Positions 38,168 to 48,111 of a DNA stretch of 64,000 nucleotides are shown here, piece after piece. The translations under genes were made by a program, and so were the position numbers. Origin of the DNA: Leptospira selangorensis (lineage in GTDB: Bacteria; Spirochaetota; Leptospiria; Leptospirales; Leptospiraceae). Location of the stretch: positions 496,001 through 560,000 of the forward strand of contig NZ_RQES01000018.1 of assembly GCF_004769405.1 (NCBI RefSeq), given 5' to 3'. The notes beneath the pieces are model-generated. The model saw only the letters and a list, made by a program, of their open reading frames with translations. It was not told the origin of the DNA and did no database searches. Positions within the stretch are counted from its first letter, which is position 1. Each line of letters begins with the position of its first letter.

Positions 38168-38523
38168 TCCTGGACGATCTTTTTCCAAATCGGTAGATAA
38201 CGATCTTTGAGTGCAGGGTTCTTGGAAAAAATTTCCTCTACCTGCTTTTTGGTTTTTTGATCTACGGAAACTCTTAAAAAGGGAAGATCCGCTTGTTGGG
38301 AAAGGATTTGGTCTATCCTTCTTCCTGTTTCGTCCCAGGCAGTATTACAAATTTCTTTGTATTCTTCGTCCTTATGCTCGTTGCATAGGATGGCAAGTTC
38401 CAAATATTTTCCTTCTTTTTGTAGGTCTTTCATTTTATCTAAGATACTACCTTTACAGTTGGGCAAAGATAGAAGGCCGAGAAGTGCAAAGCAGATCGGA
38501 AGTAATTGCCTTTTAGAACTCAT
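38164..38523 (-). CDS. Small lipoprotein, unknown function
   Basis: The 119-residue protein has a lipoprotein signal (LLPICFALLGLLSLPNCKGS) with the lipid cysteine at about residue 23. The remainder is helical and charged, with no known family. It overlaps the nucleotidyltransferase gene by 4 bases (ATGA) and shares its transcript. Confidence 0.68.
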   Translation of the reverse strand: MSSKRQLLPICFALLGLLSLPNCKGSILDKMKDLQKEGKYLELAILCNEHKDEEYKEICNTAWDETGRRIDQILSQQADLPFLRVSVDQKTKKQVEEIFSKNPALKDRYLPIWKKIVQE

Positions 38524-38571
38524 GCTAGGAATTTTTTATAAAGAACTCCATTAGGAAACCATTTTTTATTT

Positions 38572-38587
38572 TGTAGGAACTCCAACA
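38572..38587. repeat. Copy of the dispersed GTNGGAAYTCCNAC near-palindrome
   Basis: TGTAGGAACTCCAACA lies in the gap between the lipoprotein and RNase H genes. Similar copies are at 12757-12770, 42512-42525 and 61331-61344, all non-coding. Confidence 0.45.
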
Positions 38588-38605
38588 CGGCGGTTGAAGG
38601 TGCGT

Positions 38606-39001
38606 TTAAGATTCGAAGGCCAGGTTTGCTAACTTATCTGCCCGCTTGTTTTTCTCTCTCGGAACATGGTGGATTGAGAAAAGTTTTAATTTAGAAGTCA
38701 GACCTTTGACCTTTTCCTTTGCAATTTGTAGGTGAGGAGATTTGACCTTATATTCTCCCTTGAACTGTTTTACTACCAGTTCCGAATCCAAATAGGCTGT
38801 AACTTCGAGAGCGTCTTGGGAGAGGCAATATTCGATCCCCGCTTCCAGAGCCGCCCATTCCGCAACATTGTTTGTTCCGTCGGAGATCCTACGCGAGATA
38901 GAATGTACCTCGGTTTCTCCTTCGTAAACGGCAATCCCGATGGAAGAAGGTCCCGGATTTCCTTTGGAAGCTCCGTCGCAGTATATTTTGAACTTTTTCA
39001 C
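38606..39001 (-). CDS. Ribonuclease HI-family protein
   Basis: The 131-residue protein keeps the four catalytic acids of RNase H: D in IYCDGASKGNPGPSS, E in NNVAEWAALEAG, D in AYLDSELVVKQ and D in KNKRADKLANLA, with the histidine in HHVPREKN. It is shorter than E. coli RNase HI and resembles the archaeal/Sto type that lacks the basic protrusion. It degrades RNA in RNA-DNA hybrids. Confidence 0.9.
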   Translation of the reverse strand: MKKFKIYCDGASKGNPGPSSIGIAVYEGETEVHSISRRISDGTNNVAEWAALEAGIEYCLSQDALEVTAYLDSELVVKQFKGEYKVKSPHLQIAKEKVKGLTSKLKLFSIHHVPREKNKRADKLANLAFES

Positions 39002-39007
39002 CTGGTT

Positions 39008-39355
39008 TTAATCTTGGTTTTTAGATCCCAAAATGAATTGGAATGGTCTCCAGAATATTAAATACCCGATCAGGATGAATAAGGAAAGGAAAAAGGAGAG
39101 TATCCCTAAAACCAAAAATTGGAAGGTCCGATACAAATGATCGAATGTATGGGGGAAAAATAACCCTCCGATCAAACATAGAAGTCCGACTGCTAATAAG
39201 GCAAACAGAACGAAAGGAAGGGATAAAAAATAAAAAAGATAACTTAAGGCAGTAAGCCCGAAAGCCAATTTATAAGCGTTCCAACGTGCCGGATGATCTA
39301 TCATTAAACCAAATACCATCAATAGTCCTATCCTTCGGAGGCTTTGGTTTGGCAA
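39008..39355 (-). CDS. Small membrane protein, SxtJ-like pattern
   Basis: The 115-residue protein has three to four hydrophobic segments, with the pattern LRRIGLLMVFGLMI, GLFFPHTFDHLYRTFQFLVLGILSFFLSLFILIGYLIFWRPFQFIL. The proline-tyrosine-tryptophan/phenylalanine layout near the end recalls small SxtJ-family membrane proteins, which is only a weak match. The start is TTG at 39355 or, with a better ribosome site, ATG at 39319. Confidence 0.55.
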   Translation of the reverse strand: MPNQSLRRIGLLMVFGLMIDHPARWNAYKLAFGLTALSYLFYFLSLPFVLFALLAVGLLCLIGGLFFPHTFDHLYRTFQFLVLGILSFFLSLFILIGYLIFWRPFQFILGSKNQD

Positions 39356-39389
39356 TGTAAAAACTATCTAGGATATTGGCATTATAACA

Positions 39390-40178
39390 ATGCAGATAGA
39401 TTATTTTCAGTTCCTAAATTCACTCCCCGAAACTCCTGAATCGGAATGTAGTTATTATCCGGACAGGCGTTCCAAGGTAAAAGGTTTTATCTTAAGGGAA
39501 AATATTCCTTTAGAGGGATTGGACGTACTGTTTAGATTTGGATTTAGAAGATCCGGGAACTTTTTTTATAGAACAAATTGTTCGAACTGTTCCCATTGTT
39601 TGAGTTATCGTATTCCTCTCGAAATCTTTCAGAAAACTTCCTCACATAAAAGATTGGAAAAAATCAATTCTGATCTAAGTCTCAAAACATCTCTCCCGCA
39701 GATTGACGCGAATAAGGAAAGTTTATATCTAAAGTATCAAAGACATAGGCATAAGGGAAGTCACGGAGAATCCGATTTTGAAATTTTGGAAACGATGAAA
39801 TTCCAAATGTATGTAGGTTCTGAAAATTCTTTAGAACTTCTTCTTTATAAAAACGATGTACTTTTAGGTTGGATTTTATTGGATCTAGGACTCGAGACTG
39901 TGTCCGCTGTGTATTCCGTTTTTGACCCGGAAGAATCCAAAAGAAGTTTGGGAAATTTTCTGATATTATCTTCTATTCTTTGGGCAAAAGAAAAGGGATT
40001 TAAAGAATTTCAATTGGGTCTTTTTCTTCCGGGACATCCTAAGATGGATTATAAAAAGAACTGGAAACCTTCTGAAATTTTAAATCGTAATACCGGTGTT
40101 TGGTATGAAAGCGGATCTTTTCTTTCCGATTATATTTCGGAGAATGGTCCCAACGGAGATAAACGATTAGGCGCATAG
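39390..40178 (+). CDS. bpt: Bpt-type aminoacyl-tRNA-protein transferase (N-degron pathway)
   Basis: The 262-residue protein matches the bacterial ATE1-like family that adds Leu or Arg to N-terminal Asp/Glu of proteins for ClpS/ClpAP degradation. Signatures: ECSYYPDRRSKVKGFIL, the cysteine cluster NCSNCSHCLSYRIPL (about residues 67-80), KYQRHRHKGSH and KMDYKKNWKPSEILN near the C-terminus. It is a little longer than usual (about 240). It is divergent from the membrane protein gene, with 34 bases between. Confidence 0.85.
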   Translation: MQIDYFQFLNSLPETPESECSYYPDRRSKVKGFILRENIPLEGLDVLFRFGFRRSGNFFYRTNCSNCSHCLSYRIPLEIFQKTSSHKRLEKINSDLSLKTSLPQIDANKESLYLKYQRHRHKGSHGESDFEILETMKFQMYVGSENSLELLLYKNDVLLGWILLDLGLETVSAVYSVFDPEESKRSLGNFLILSSILWAKEKGFKEFQLGLFLPGHPKMDYKKNWKPSEILNRNTGVWYESGSFLSDYISENGPNGDKRLGA

Positions 40179-40253
40179 GCTCGGGTCATTCTTCTCCCCA
40201 AAACAGCCCAAATCAGGCTTGTCATACTGGCCTTGCATCCCAGAAAGGTTGGT

Positions 40254-40979
40254 ATGGCTAAAAAGATCATCGTAGTAGGCGCTTCTAGCGGTATCGGAAA
40301 AGAAATTGCATCTCAATTGATCGAAGAGGGACATCAGGTCGCTGCTTTTGCAAGAAGAGAGAAGGAACTGAAAAAACTTCCTTCCTCCAAGACAAAAAAC
40401 TTATTCGTCAAACATGACGTTACTGAATACTCCAAGGTCCCGGGAGAATTTGCCAAGGCAGTAAAAGCCTTAGGCGGTTTGGACGAAATTTATTACGCAT
40501 CCGGTGTGATGCATAGAGTCGGCGCAGAAGAATTTTCTGTCGAGAAAGACTTGGAAATGTTAGAAGTGAACCTTTTAGGTTGTGTGGCTTGGTTGAACTC
40601 CGCTGCTACTTATTTCCAAGAGAAGAAGGCAGGCAAAATTATAGGTATCTCTTCCATTGCAGGTGATAGAGGTCGTAGAGGGAACCCGGTTTACAACGCA
40701 TCTAAGGCAGGTATGTCCACTTACTTAGAGGCTTTACGCAATCGTTTGGCAGTAAAAGGGATCCAAGTTGTTACAGTAAAACCTGGAATGATCGAGACCC
40801 CAATGACGGAAGGTTTACCAGGCCTTATGTGGCTTATTACCGCTAAGGAAGCTGCTCAAGTTATATTAGCAAAAGTGAATGCAGGAAAAGAGAACTTCTA
40901 TGTGCCTGCTCGTTGGGCTTTGGTCTCTTTGATCATTAGACTTATCCCTTCTTTTATTTTCAGAAAACTTTCCGTTTAA
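40254..40979 (+). CDS. Short-chain dehydrogenase/reductase, DprE2-like
   Basis: The start at 40254 has AAAGG just upstream; a TTG-started extension of 7 codons is less likely. The 241-residue protein has the NAD(P)-binding motif [19 protein letters not shown] (NNAG-type position), serine in [13 protein letters not shown] and the Y-x3-K catalytic pair in VYNASKAG, followed by a hydrophobic C-terminus that could touch the membrane. The gene is 17 bases before a DprE1-like oxidase; in mycobacteria the DprE1/DprE2 pair converts decaprenyl-phospho-ribose to -arabinose. Confidence 0.85.
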   Translation: MAKKIIVVGASSGIGKEIASQLIEEGHQVAAFARREKELKKLPSSKTKNLFVKHDVTEYSKVPGEFAKAVKALGGLDEIYYASGVMHRVGAEEFSVEKDLEMLEVNLLGCVAWLNSAATYFQEKKAGKIIGISSIAGDRGRRGNPVYNASKAGMSTYLEALRNRLAVKGIQVVTVKPGMIETPMTEGLPGLMWLITAKEAAQVILAKVNAGKENFYVPARWALVSLIIRLIPSFIFRKLSV

Positions 40980-40996
40980 GGAAAAGGTGATCTAAA

Positions 40997-42490
40997 ATGG
41001 CAACCGCTTCTAAAAAAAAGACCGTTAAAAAAGCGACATCCTCCAAAATTAAAAAAACAGGTTTCGATCTGAAAGAGTTCGAGTCCCATTTAAGTCCTGC
41101 TCAAAAGGTAGAAGCTTGGGGAATGAATCATTTCTCCAATAGTAAGGTTTTTTTACCTACATCTATTCAGGATTTTAAGGATCTATTCTCTTATGCAAGA
41201 GATACGAATACGAAAGTTGCATTTAGGGGTGGCGGTTGCAGTTACGGTGACGCTGCTACGAATGAACAAGGGATCGTAGTAGATATCCGTAATTTTAATA
41301 AGATATTATCCTTTGATCCTAAAACAGGTGTCTTGGTTGCTGAGTCGGGAGTCACCATCAAACAACTTTGGGAATTCGGGATCGAAAGAGGATTCTGGCC
41401 TCCAGTTGTAAGTGGTACAATGTTTCCTACTCTAGGTGGCGCACTTTCTATGAATATTCATGGAAAGAATAACTTTGCTGTTGGGCCGATCGGAGATCAT
41501 ATCCAAGAATTTACTTTTTTAAGTCCTGATGGAAAAGAATCGGTATGTTCTCCTAAAAAGAATTCTGATCTATTTTATTCTGCAATTTCAGGTTTTGGAA
41601 TGCTTGGAGCATTTCTTACAGTAACGATCAAACTCAAAAAAATCTACTCAGGTAAGATGAAGGTTTGGCCGGTCAATACTGCAAACCTCCAAGAGATGTA
41701 TGATTATTTCGAAAGAGAATACAAGCAGTCCGATTATTTAGTAGGTTGGGTGGATGGATTTGGTTCTGGAAAAGGTTTAGGTCGTGGCCAGATCCATAAA
41801 GCAGTTCATCTAAAAGCAGGAGAAGATCCTGGCTTTCCTGAAAATTGCAAATTAGAAAACCAAATTTTGCCAAGCACATTCTTAGGGATAATTCCTAAGT
41901 CTTGGATGTGGTTATTCATGTATCCATTTAGCAATAAGTTTGGAATGAGATTTGTGAATTTCGGAAAATGGATCTCAGGGTTTTTAAATAATAATAAACC
42001 TTACGAACAAGGACATGCTGAATATGCTTTTCTTTTGGACTATGTTCCGAATTGGAAATTTATGTACAAGCCTGGTGCAATGATCCAATACCAAAGTTTT
42101 ATTCCGAAAGAGAACGCAGTCAAAGGTTTCGAAGAAATTTTAAGTCTTTGTCAAAAAAGAGGGATCGTAAACTGGCTTGGTGTCTTCAAGAAACATAGAC
42201 CAGATAAGTTTTTACTCACTCATGCAGTAGATGGTTATTCTATGGCTATGGATTTCCCTTTGACCAAAGGAAATAAGACTAAACTTTGGGAACTCGCCAA
42301 AGAAATGGATGAGATCGTTGTGAAAAATGGAGGAAGATTCTATTTTGCAAAAGATAGTACTCTTCGTCCTGAAGTTTACAGAAGATCTATGCCTAAACAA
42401 AATCTTGAGAAGTTCAGAATTATGAAGAAAAAACTAGATCCTAAAAATCTGCTAGAGTCTGATTTGTTCAGAAGAGTCTGGGGAAAATAA
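40997..42490 (+). CDS. FAD-dependent oxidoreductase, DprE1-like
   Basis: The 497-residue protein has a lysine-rich N-terminus, then an FAD_binding_4 domain ([69 protein letters not shown]). Its C-terminal half matches the mycobacterial DprE1 as I recall it ([77 protein letters not shown]). The cysteine of DprE1 hit by benzothiazinones (in a YNVFK-type segment context) is not evident here (NWLGVFKK). It probably oxidises a polyprenyl-linked sugar at C2. Confidence 0.85.
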   Translation: MATASKKKTVKKATSSKIKKTGFDLKEFESHLSPAQKVEAWGMNHFSNSKVFLPTSIQDFKDLFSYARDTNTKVAFRGGGCSYGDAATNEQGIVVDIRNFNKILSFDPKTGVLVAESGVTIKQLWEFGIERGFWPPVVSGTMFPTLGGALSMNIHGKNNFAVGPIGDHIQEFTFLSPDGKESVCSPKKNSDLFYSAISGFGMLGAFLTVTIKLKKIYSGKMKVWPVNTANLQEMYDYFEREYKQSDYLVGWVDGFGSGKGLGRGQIHKAVHLKAGEDPGFPENCKLENQILPSTFLGIIPKSWMWLFMYPFSNKFGMRFVNFGKWISGFLNNNKPYEQGHAEYAFLLDYVPNWKFMYKPGAMIQYQSFIPKENAVKGFEEILSLCQKRGIVNWLGVFKKHRPDKFLLTHAVDGYSMAMDFPLTKGNKTKLWELAKEMDEIVVKNGGRFYFAKDSTLRPEVYRRSMPKQNLEKFRIMKKKLDPKNLLESDLFRRVWGK

Positions 42491-42501
42491 ATCTCGCTAA
42501 A

Positions 42502-42543
42502 GAGCCGCGAAGTTGGAACTCCAACAGAAATCCTTTGCGGCTC
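42502..42543. terminator. Compound hairpin terminator between convergent genes
   Basis: GAGCCGC (42502-42508) pairs with GCGGCTC (42537-42543), and within the loop the near-palindrome GTTGGAACTCCAAC (42512-42525) forms a second hairpin. It separates the DprE1-like gene and the minus-strand membrane glycosyltransferase-like gene, so it can serve both. Confidence 0.6.
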
Positions 42544-42565
42544 CGTGAACTCAGTCCGAAACAGA

Positions 42566-44095
42566 TCATTTAGTTAGTTTAGAAAATTCTAAAGTTTCCA
42601 TATTGATGGAAGGACTTTGGTAGAATGTCCTGTTCTTAAACTCAAAAATTTCCGATTTAGGAACTAAAACTTCACGAGGGTAGGAATCTTTAAAGCCTAC
42701 TACTGTTACTTGGGTTTTTCCGATCGTATACAATTTTTCCAAAAGTGCATCGAAAGATTCGGAAGAATCGATCTCATATACCTCTCTTTCTTCTCTAAAA
42801 GAATTAGAAGGTAAAAATACGGAACCTTTTCTGTAGATTACGATTTTGGAAGTATGATCGCTGAGTTCACTTTGCTCGGTTACAACTGATTTAGTGAATT
42901 TATAATATAGCCTGTCGAATACTACTCCACCTATAATAGAGTAGGAAATAAGAAGGATAGCTGCAATCCTAAATGGTTTATTGAGCTTCTCCCAATTTTT
43001 TTCTAAAATCGAGAATAAGAATAAAAGCAAAAAAGGTAGGATCGTGATTAAGAATCTAGGTCCGAATAATACACCCTGCCAAAATTTTGTAGAAGTTAAA
43101 AGACCTGAAAGAAGTATAAAAATCCCGAGTCCGTATAAAATCCGAGTTAGAGAATCGAATTTCGGTCTCCACAAAATAATAAATGCCAAAGCAGGGTAGG
43201 CTCCAAATAGTCCCAAAGAACCGTTCCCTAAAAACACCAATTGCCATAAATAGTAGATTTGAGAAACTAATTCATAAGAAGAAGATTCCTGCAAATAACC
43301 TCTAGAGCCTAATGGATGTCCAACTACCGAATAATTGATCACTGCCTGGATGATTAAAAGAGTCCCGAAAGTAAATGGGAATAATGCAGTTTTTGGATTT
43401 CTGAATATTCTAAAAGCATAAACTAGGGAAATACTGGCAGCTAGTAGGATCGTTTCTTGTCGAAAGAAAGCGGCAAATCCGAAAAATCCGCCCGCAAATA
43501 TTAAATCGGTAGATTTGGAAGATTTGTCCTCTTTGAGTAAAAAGTAAATTCCTTGGGTAACTCCATAGATCGCGAGGATTGTTTCAGATAGATCCGTAGA
43601 GAATAAGCTGAATGCCGATCCTAATAATAATAAGATTAAAAAGAAAAATTTGGATTTTTCATTTAGTCCTAAAAGTTCTGAAATTTGAAATAACGCTCTT
43701 AGTGTTAAAATCCCGAATATTAATGATAAGAAAAAACTTCCAAATCTTCCCATGAGGACTGCGAAGGGATACTGGATTGCAGTATAATAAAAAGGAAAAA
43801 TATAGTAACATTTTCCTTTATAAACATGGGCCATGGTAGACCCTTTTTTTAAATCTAAAGGTAGGAATCTAAACTCAGGATCTATCTCTTTTCCCGCATA
43901 TCTACAAGAAAAATCAGGAAGACCGTTACGCAAAAGATCGGCAAGTTGTTGTTCTTTAATTGCCCCATCTCCGACCCGAATTCCAGTTTGGTATTGCCAT
44001 GCTAAAAATAAGCATAAAAACACCGTTCCGAAAATCAGGAATCCCGCATACTTGCCAGTAAAGGAAGAGATCCGGGAAAGAAGGCGATTAAGCAT
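42566..44095 (-). CDS. Polytopic membrane protein, putative GT-C-type glycosyltransferase
   Basis: The 509-residue protein has about 10-12 hydrophobic helices with a periplasmic loop after TM1 containing RVGDGAIKEQQLADLL, and an extracytoplasmic C-terminal domain (TEQSELSDHTSKIVIYRKGSVF). The acidic first loop and topology fit GT-C transferases that use polyprenyl-phosphate sugars. It resembles the Leptospira LA_3751/LA_3752 family of putative glycosyltransferases. Sugar and acceptor unknown. It is divergent from another GT-C-like gene at 44208. Confidence 0.68.
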   Translation of the reverse strand: MLNRLLSRISSFTGKYAGFLIFGTVFLCLFLAWQYQTGIRVGDGAIKEQQLADLLRNGLPDFSCRYAGKEIDPEFRFLPLDLKKGSTMAHVYKGKCYYIFPFYYTAIQYPFAVLMGRFGSFFLSLIFGILTLRALFQISELLGLNEKSKFFFLILLLLGSAFSLFSTDLSETILAIYGVTQGIYFLLKEDKSSKSTDLIFAGGFFGFAAFFRQETILLAASISLVYAFRIFRNPKTALFPFTFGTLLIIQAVINYSVVGHPLGSRGYLQESSSYELVSQIYYLWQLVFLGNGSLGLFGAYPALAFIILWRPKFDSLTRILYGLGIFILLSGLLTSTKFWQGVLFGPRFLITILPFLLLFLFSILEKNWEKLNKPFRIAAILLISYSIIGGVVFDRLYYKFTKSVVTEQSELSDHTSKIVIYRKGSVFLPSNSFREEREVYEIDSSESFDALLEKLYTIGKTQVTVVGFKDSYPREVLVPKSEIFEFKNRTFYQSPSINMETLEFSKLTK

Positions 44096-44207
44096 TCTAC
44101 TAAGAAGCTTCGGGAAAATCCAAGGTCAAGAAGAAATCCCGGAGGAAAGTTTTGATCTTTTTTCGGCTGTCCGAATTCTGAATGACACTTAGATTCCGAA
44201 TGTTTCT

Positions 44208-45863
44208 TTGGAGGTTGTGAATTCCGTCTTAGAAAAGGTCCGTTCCTTTTTCCTTAAACCGCTTCCTAAATTCTTTTTTCCGATTTCTTGTATTCTATTC
44301 GCCTATGTGTTGATCATGAATTCTTGGGTCACGGAAGATGCTTATATCAGTTTTAGGACTGTGGAAAATTTTCTAAACGGATTCGGTCTTAGATGGAATA
44401 CTTATGAAAGGGTCCAGGCTTATACTCATCCACTTTGGTTATTCGGTCTGATTTTTCTTTCTTTTTGGACAATCCCCGTATATTATTCTTCCTTAATTCT
44501 TTCTTGGATCTGCGTTGGACTAACAGCTTGTTTGCTTGTTGCTCGGTTTGGGAAAAAAGAAGGAAATTTGTTTCATGGCTCTTGGATATTTTTGATTTTA
44601 CTTACCTCGAGAGCATTTGTTGATTTTTCTAGTTCAGGTCTGGAAAACCCACTTTCTTTTCTTTTGATCGTTTTGTTTTTAGGGAAGGCATTCGATCTGG
44701 AGAAGAAGGCTGATTTTCGAGATATTTTTCTTTTCTTCTTTTATCTTTCTTTATCTTACCTAAACAGACAAGACACTGTTCTTCTCGGACTTCCTTTCCT
44801 TCTCTATTTGTATAAACCGTTAAAAGAAAACAAATCCTGGGGCAGGTTTATTGGGGCTGCTATTTTGGGGCTTCTGCCTGTTGTTCTTTGGTCTGCATTT
44901 TCGTTGGTATATTACGGATATCTGTTTCCGAATACTGCATATGCAAAATTGAATACTGATCTTACCGTTTCTCATTTATGGCCGTATGGGATCGAGTATT
45001 TAGAAAATAGTTTTCGCTGGGATATTTTCACTTCACTTACGATCAGCTCTGTAATTTTATTTTTACCTTATTTTCTCTGTAAAAAGAAATTTTTGCAGGC
45101 AGCACTTTCCGCAGGTGTAGGGCTTTATACTCTATATATATGCTCCATAGGCGGAGATTTTATGGCAGGGAGGTTTTTTGCTCTTCCATTTGTAGCCTGC
45201 ATATTTTTGTTTTCGGGATTTTCCGGTGCTTATATTCCTAGAGTGAGCGTTCTATTTTTCGTCGCCTTATTCCTGTTAAACCAAAATTCCTATTTGTATA
45301 TTACAAAAGATTATACTAGACTTAGGAATGATGGAGAGATCCAGGATGAAAAGGGTGCTTATTTTAGAAGCACTAATCTTCTTCGCTCCTTTAATTTCAA
45401 AGAATTCCCAACTCACGGCTGGGCAGACGTAGGTAGAAATTATAAAAAAACACCTAAGGACCCGGACAAGGCATGTTCTACGATTAACGTAGGCTTTTAT
45501 GGCTATTTTGCAGGTGAAAATCGTAAGATTATAGACTCTAATGCTTTAACGGATCCTTTATTAAGTAAATTGAAATCAGTTTCTAACTGGAGAGTGGGGC
45601 ATTTTACCCGAAATATTCCTCTAGGATACTTGGAATCCGTTACTTCAGGACAAAACCTGATCCAAGATCCGAATCTAAAAGTATACTATGATCGATTGAA
45701 ATTGTTAACCGAATCGGAAGATCTTTTCACAAAAGAGAGATTTATGGAAATTCTCCGAGAAAACTTAGGCGGTAATAGAAATTTGATACAAAATTCTGGG
45801 CCAAGAACTCCATGGGTAGGTATCCCAGAAGATTTCCGTTGTGGACTGGGAGTCGGTTACTAG
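44208..45863 (+). CDS. GT-C-type membrane glycosyltransferase, AftB-like N-terminus
   Basis: The 551-residue polytopic protein has in its first outer loop the motif VTEDAYISFRTVENFLNGFGLRWN then ERVQAYTHPLW, closely like the D-DAYISFRY-GHGLVWN-ERVEGYTNPLW motif of AftB and related arabinofuranosyl/mannosyl GT-C enzymes (aspartate as catalytic base). About ten TM segments follow, then a soluble C-terminal domain (DLFTKERFMEILRENLGG). The track-long start is TTG 44208; GTG 44217 just after GGAGG is an alternative. The neighbouring DprE1/DprE2-like pair could provide its polyprenyl-sugar donor. Confidence 0.75.
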   Translation: MEVVNSVLEKVRSFFLKPLPKFFFPISCILFAYVLIMNSWVTEDAYISFRTVENFLNGFGLRWNTYERVQAYTHPLWLFGLIFLSFWTIPVYYSSLILSWICVGLTACLLVARFGKKEGNLFHGSWIFLILLTSRAFVDFSSSGLENPLSFLLIVLFLGKAFDLEKKADFRDIFLFFFYLSLSYLNRQDTVLLGLPFLLYLYKPLKENKSWGRFIGAAILGLLPVVLWSAFSLVYYGYLFPNTAYAKLNTDLTVSHLWPYGIEYLENSFRWDIFTSLTISSVILFLPYFLCKKKFLQAALSAGVGLYTLYICSIGGDFMAGRFFALPFVACIFLFSGFSGAYIPRVSVLFFVALFLLNQNSYLYITKDYTRLRNDGEIQDEKGAYFRSTNLLRSFNFKEFPTHGWADVGRNYKKTPKDPDKACSTINVGFYGYFAGENRKIIDSNALTDPLLSKLKSVSNWRVGHFTRNIPLGYLESVTSGQNLIQDPNLKVYYDRLKLLTESEDLFTKERFMEILRENLGGNRNLIQNSGPRTPWVGIPEDFRCGLGVGY

Positions 45864-45958
45864 TTTAAGTAGTCTTCATTCTTCTTTTATCATTTGATCT
45901 GAACTTTTGATTTTAAATTCTTGATCCTTCTTACAGGGTTTCCATTTTATTGTTAAGA

Positions 45959-47242
45959 ATGAGTGAAGGAAGAGCTTCTTGGAATGCATCCAAATGGCGG
46001 GAATGGTTTTCCGAAGGTGAGATTGTTCCGTACTTCCAGCCCATCTTGTCCGTCGAAAAAGATTCTATCTTCGGTTACGAGGCTTTAGCTCGTTTTATAG
46101 ATAAAGAAGGCGTAGTCCATAGTCTTGGTCCATTCTTCTTAGCCGATATTCCTCATTCTTTTTCAGTTTCAGAAAGAGAAGAATTCAAAAATCTTAAATT
46201 AGAAATAGATAGGACCATTCGCAAAAAGGCAGTGGAGAAGATTAGTAATACTCCGGGTCTCGATCCTAAAACAAAACTTTTTCTGAATATATCTCCTTCT
46301 TTCATGCAGGACTATTTATTGTCCAAAACGGACGAAGAGCCTTATACTTTGCAGATAGCGAAACGTGGCGGTCTAGACCCTAAAAGGATCGTGATTGAGA
46401 TTGTAGAGGAACATTTTTCCGGAGAAATAGATCAGCTAAAACCACTGATCAATTTATATAAAAGATCGGGATTTTTAGTGGCGATTGACGATCTTGGATC
46501 TAAATCTTCCAACCTAGATCGGATCGGTGCATTACATCCTGATATTATCAAAGTGGACCTAGGGTTGATCCGCAGTTCGGTTGCTTCTCGAAATTTTCAA
46601 GAGATCTTATTCACTTTATCTAGACTTGCCGAAAGTTTGGGATGTTCTCTTTTATTCGAAGGTATAGAAACGGAGACGGAGTTATACAATGCTCTTACTT
46701 ATGGAGCTAGGTTCTTACAAGGTTTCTATTTTGCAGAACCGGCGCCTGAGTTAATGGATATCAACGGCTTGAGTATCCGTTTCTCTCAACTTCATGAATT
46801 GTTTTTTAATTATAAAAAATACCAGTTACTCCGGCGTATTAAAAAGGAGAAAGAACTTGAAGATCGTTTAGAATCTTCCGGTATAGAAGTGAATACTTCC
46901 AATGGAGTTGTGACTATTAAATTAAGAAATTCTTATCTTCTGGAAAAATCCGTTTTTAGAATGTATGTAACCAATCATGAAGGAAGGCAACTTTCTCCAA
47001 ACTATTCCGGGATTTCCGATTCTGGAATGTTAGAAGACGATTCTTTTGTGGGAAGGAATTGGAGTTGGAGACCATACTTCTTAGAACAATTTTATAAAAA
47101 TGCAAAAGACTCTTCCGGCGGTTGGATCGCAAGTAACCCATACTATGATCTAGAAAGTAATCTGCTCTTAGTCACTTATTCAAAAAGTATGGAAGAAGGA
47201 AATGTTCTATTCGTAGATGTAAGAATGTGGGACTTTCCTTAA
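45959..47242 (+). CDS. EAL-domain cyclic-di-GMP phosphodiesterase with YkuI_C-like sensor
   Basis: The start is taken at ATG 45959, three codons inside the open frame. EAL motifs are complete: GYEALARF, LFLNISPSF (N), VIEIVEEHF (E), VAIDDLGSKSSN (DD), IKVDLGLIR (K, D), FEGIETETE (E) and FLQGFYFAEP (Q). The C-terminal 130 residues (GRQLSPNYSGISDSGMLEDDSFVGRNWSWRPYFLEQFYK) look like the PAS/Cache-type domain of B. subtilis YkuI. No membrane segment, so it is a cytosolic c-di-GMP hydrolase with a sensor. It overlaps the desaturase gene tail to tail by 4 bases. Confidence 0.88.
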   Translation: MSEGRASWNASKWREWFSEGEIVPYFQPILSVEKDSIFGYEALARFIDKEGVVHSLGPFFLADIPHSFSVSEREEFKNLKLEIDRTIRKKAVEKISNTPGLDPKTKLFLNISPSFMQDYLLSKTDEEPYTLQIAKRGGLDPKRIVIEIVEEHFSGEIDQLKPLINLYKRSGFLVAIDDLGSKSSNLDRIGALHPDIIKVDLGLIRSSVASRNFQEILFTLSRLAESLGCSLLFEGIETETELYNALTYGARFLQGFYFAEPAPELMDINGLSIRFSQLHELFFNYKKYQLLRRIKKEKELEDRLESSGIEVNTSNGVVTIKLRNSYLLEKSVFRMYVTNHEGRQLSPNYSGISDSGMLEDDSFVGRNWSWRPYFLEQFYKNAKDSSGGWIASNPYYDLESNLLLVTYSKSMEEGNVLFVDVRMWDFP

Positions 47243-48099
47243 GGCCTGCTTACTTCCGCTACATTTGCTGTTTTGATCCAACCGAATAAACTTAAAAACC
47301 GGATGCACCACCAACCCGGATCTAATTCTCCCTTTTGTAAAGAGAACTTACTAGATTCCGGAAATGCATGATGATTATTATGAAGAGATTCTCCCATAGT
47401 CAAAAGTGAAATAAAAGGAATATTATAACCTTGGGTGCATGCATTCGGAACGACTCGAACTAACTCTCCGCTCTTATGAGCATAATGACTTACAAGCCAA
47501 TTCCCTATAATACAGATTGAAATTCTTCCGCAGACTCCCCATACAATCGCTCCTAATCCACCCATAAAACCTAAAATCGCGATGATCGGGATTTGTTGTA
47601 TTAACCAAGTTTTCTCTAAAAATTGAATGAACTTATCTTTTCCATAATCGTTGGAATATAGAAAGGTTTGTTGTTCTTTCATCTTTATAGTGCAGTTATT
47701 CTGTATTATAAAATCTTTAAATAAATTATCGTAATGGCAGAAGTATGGGTGGCATGCCTTACTTCTTTGCGCCCAGTCCCTTAGATCATGAAAATATCTG
47801 AGAGATAGAGGACCACCAAGCCCGGTTAAAGCCGCTATATAAAGTAAAACCCTTTTTAAATGTATAGAGGAAGAAAATGAATCGTGTAATATTCCCCGAT
47901 GTAATCCTACCGAGTGACCAAAACTAAGTGTGATCGCGGTTAGAGAGAAGGAGATAAAAGTATTAGTGGGAGAGTAGGTGGAGTAACCGAAGATCAAAAA
48001 AACGGTTAAACATATTATGAATAAAATGGATTTGGTTGGTGCCCAGACAATTTTGCCATCGCAAGGGTCTAAGGTTTTAATTTCTGGAGAGTATATCAT
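47239..48099 (-). CDS. Fatty-acid (acyl-CoA) desaturase
   Basis: The 286-residue membrane protein has four hydrophobic helices and histidine boxes of the diiron desaturase family: GHSVGLHRGILHDSF (box 1), YFHDLRDWAQRSKACHPYF (box 2, unusual compared with the common DHR-x-HH), and ESLHNNHHAFPES (box 3). It would introduce a double bond, typically delta-9, into membrane acyl chains. GGAGG lies 4 bases before the ATG. Confidence 0.85.
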   Translation of the reverse strand: MIYSPEIKTLDPCDGKIVWAPTKSILFIICLTVFLIFGYSTYSPTNTFISFSLTAITLSFGHSVGLHRGILHDSFSSSIHLKRVLLYIAALTGLGGPLSLRYFHDLRDWAQRSKACHPYFCHYDNLFKDFIIQNNCTIKMKEQQTFLYSNDYGKDKFIQFLEKTWLIQQIPIIAILGFMGGLGAIVWGVCGRISICIIGNWLVSHYAHKSGELVRVVPNACTQGYNIPFISLLTMGESLHNNHHAFPESSKFSLQKGELDPGWWCIRFLSLFGWIKTANVAEVSRP

Positions 48100-48111
48100 A
48101 GAGCCTCCATC

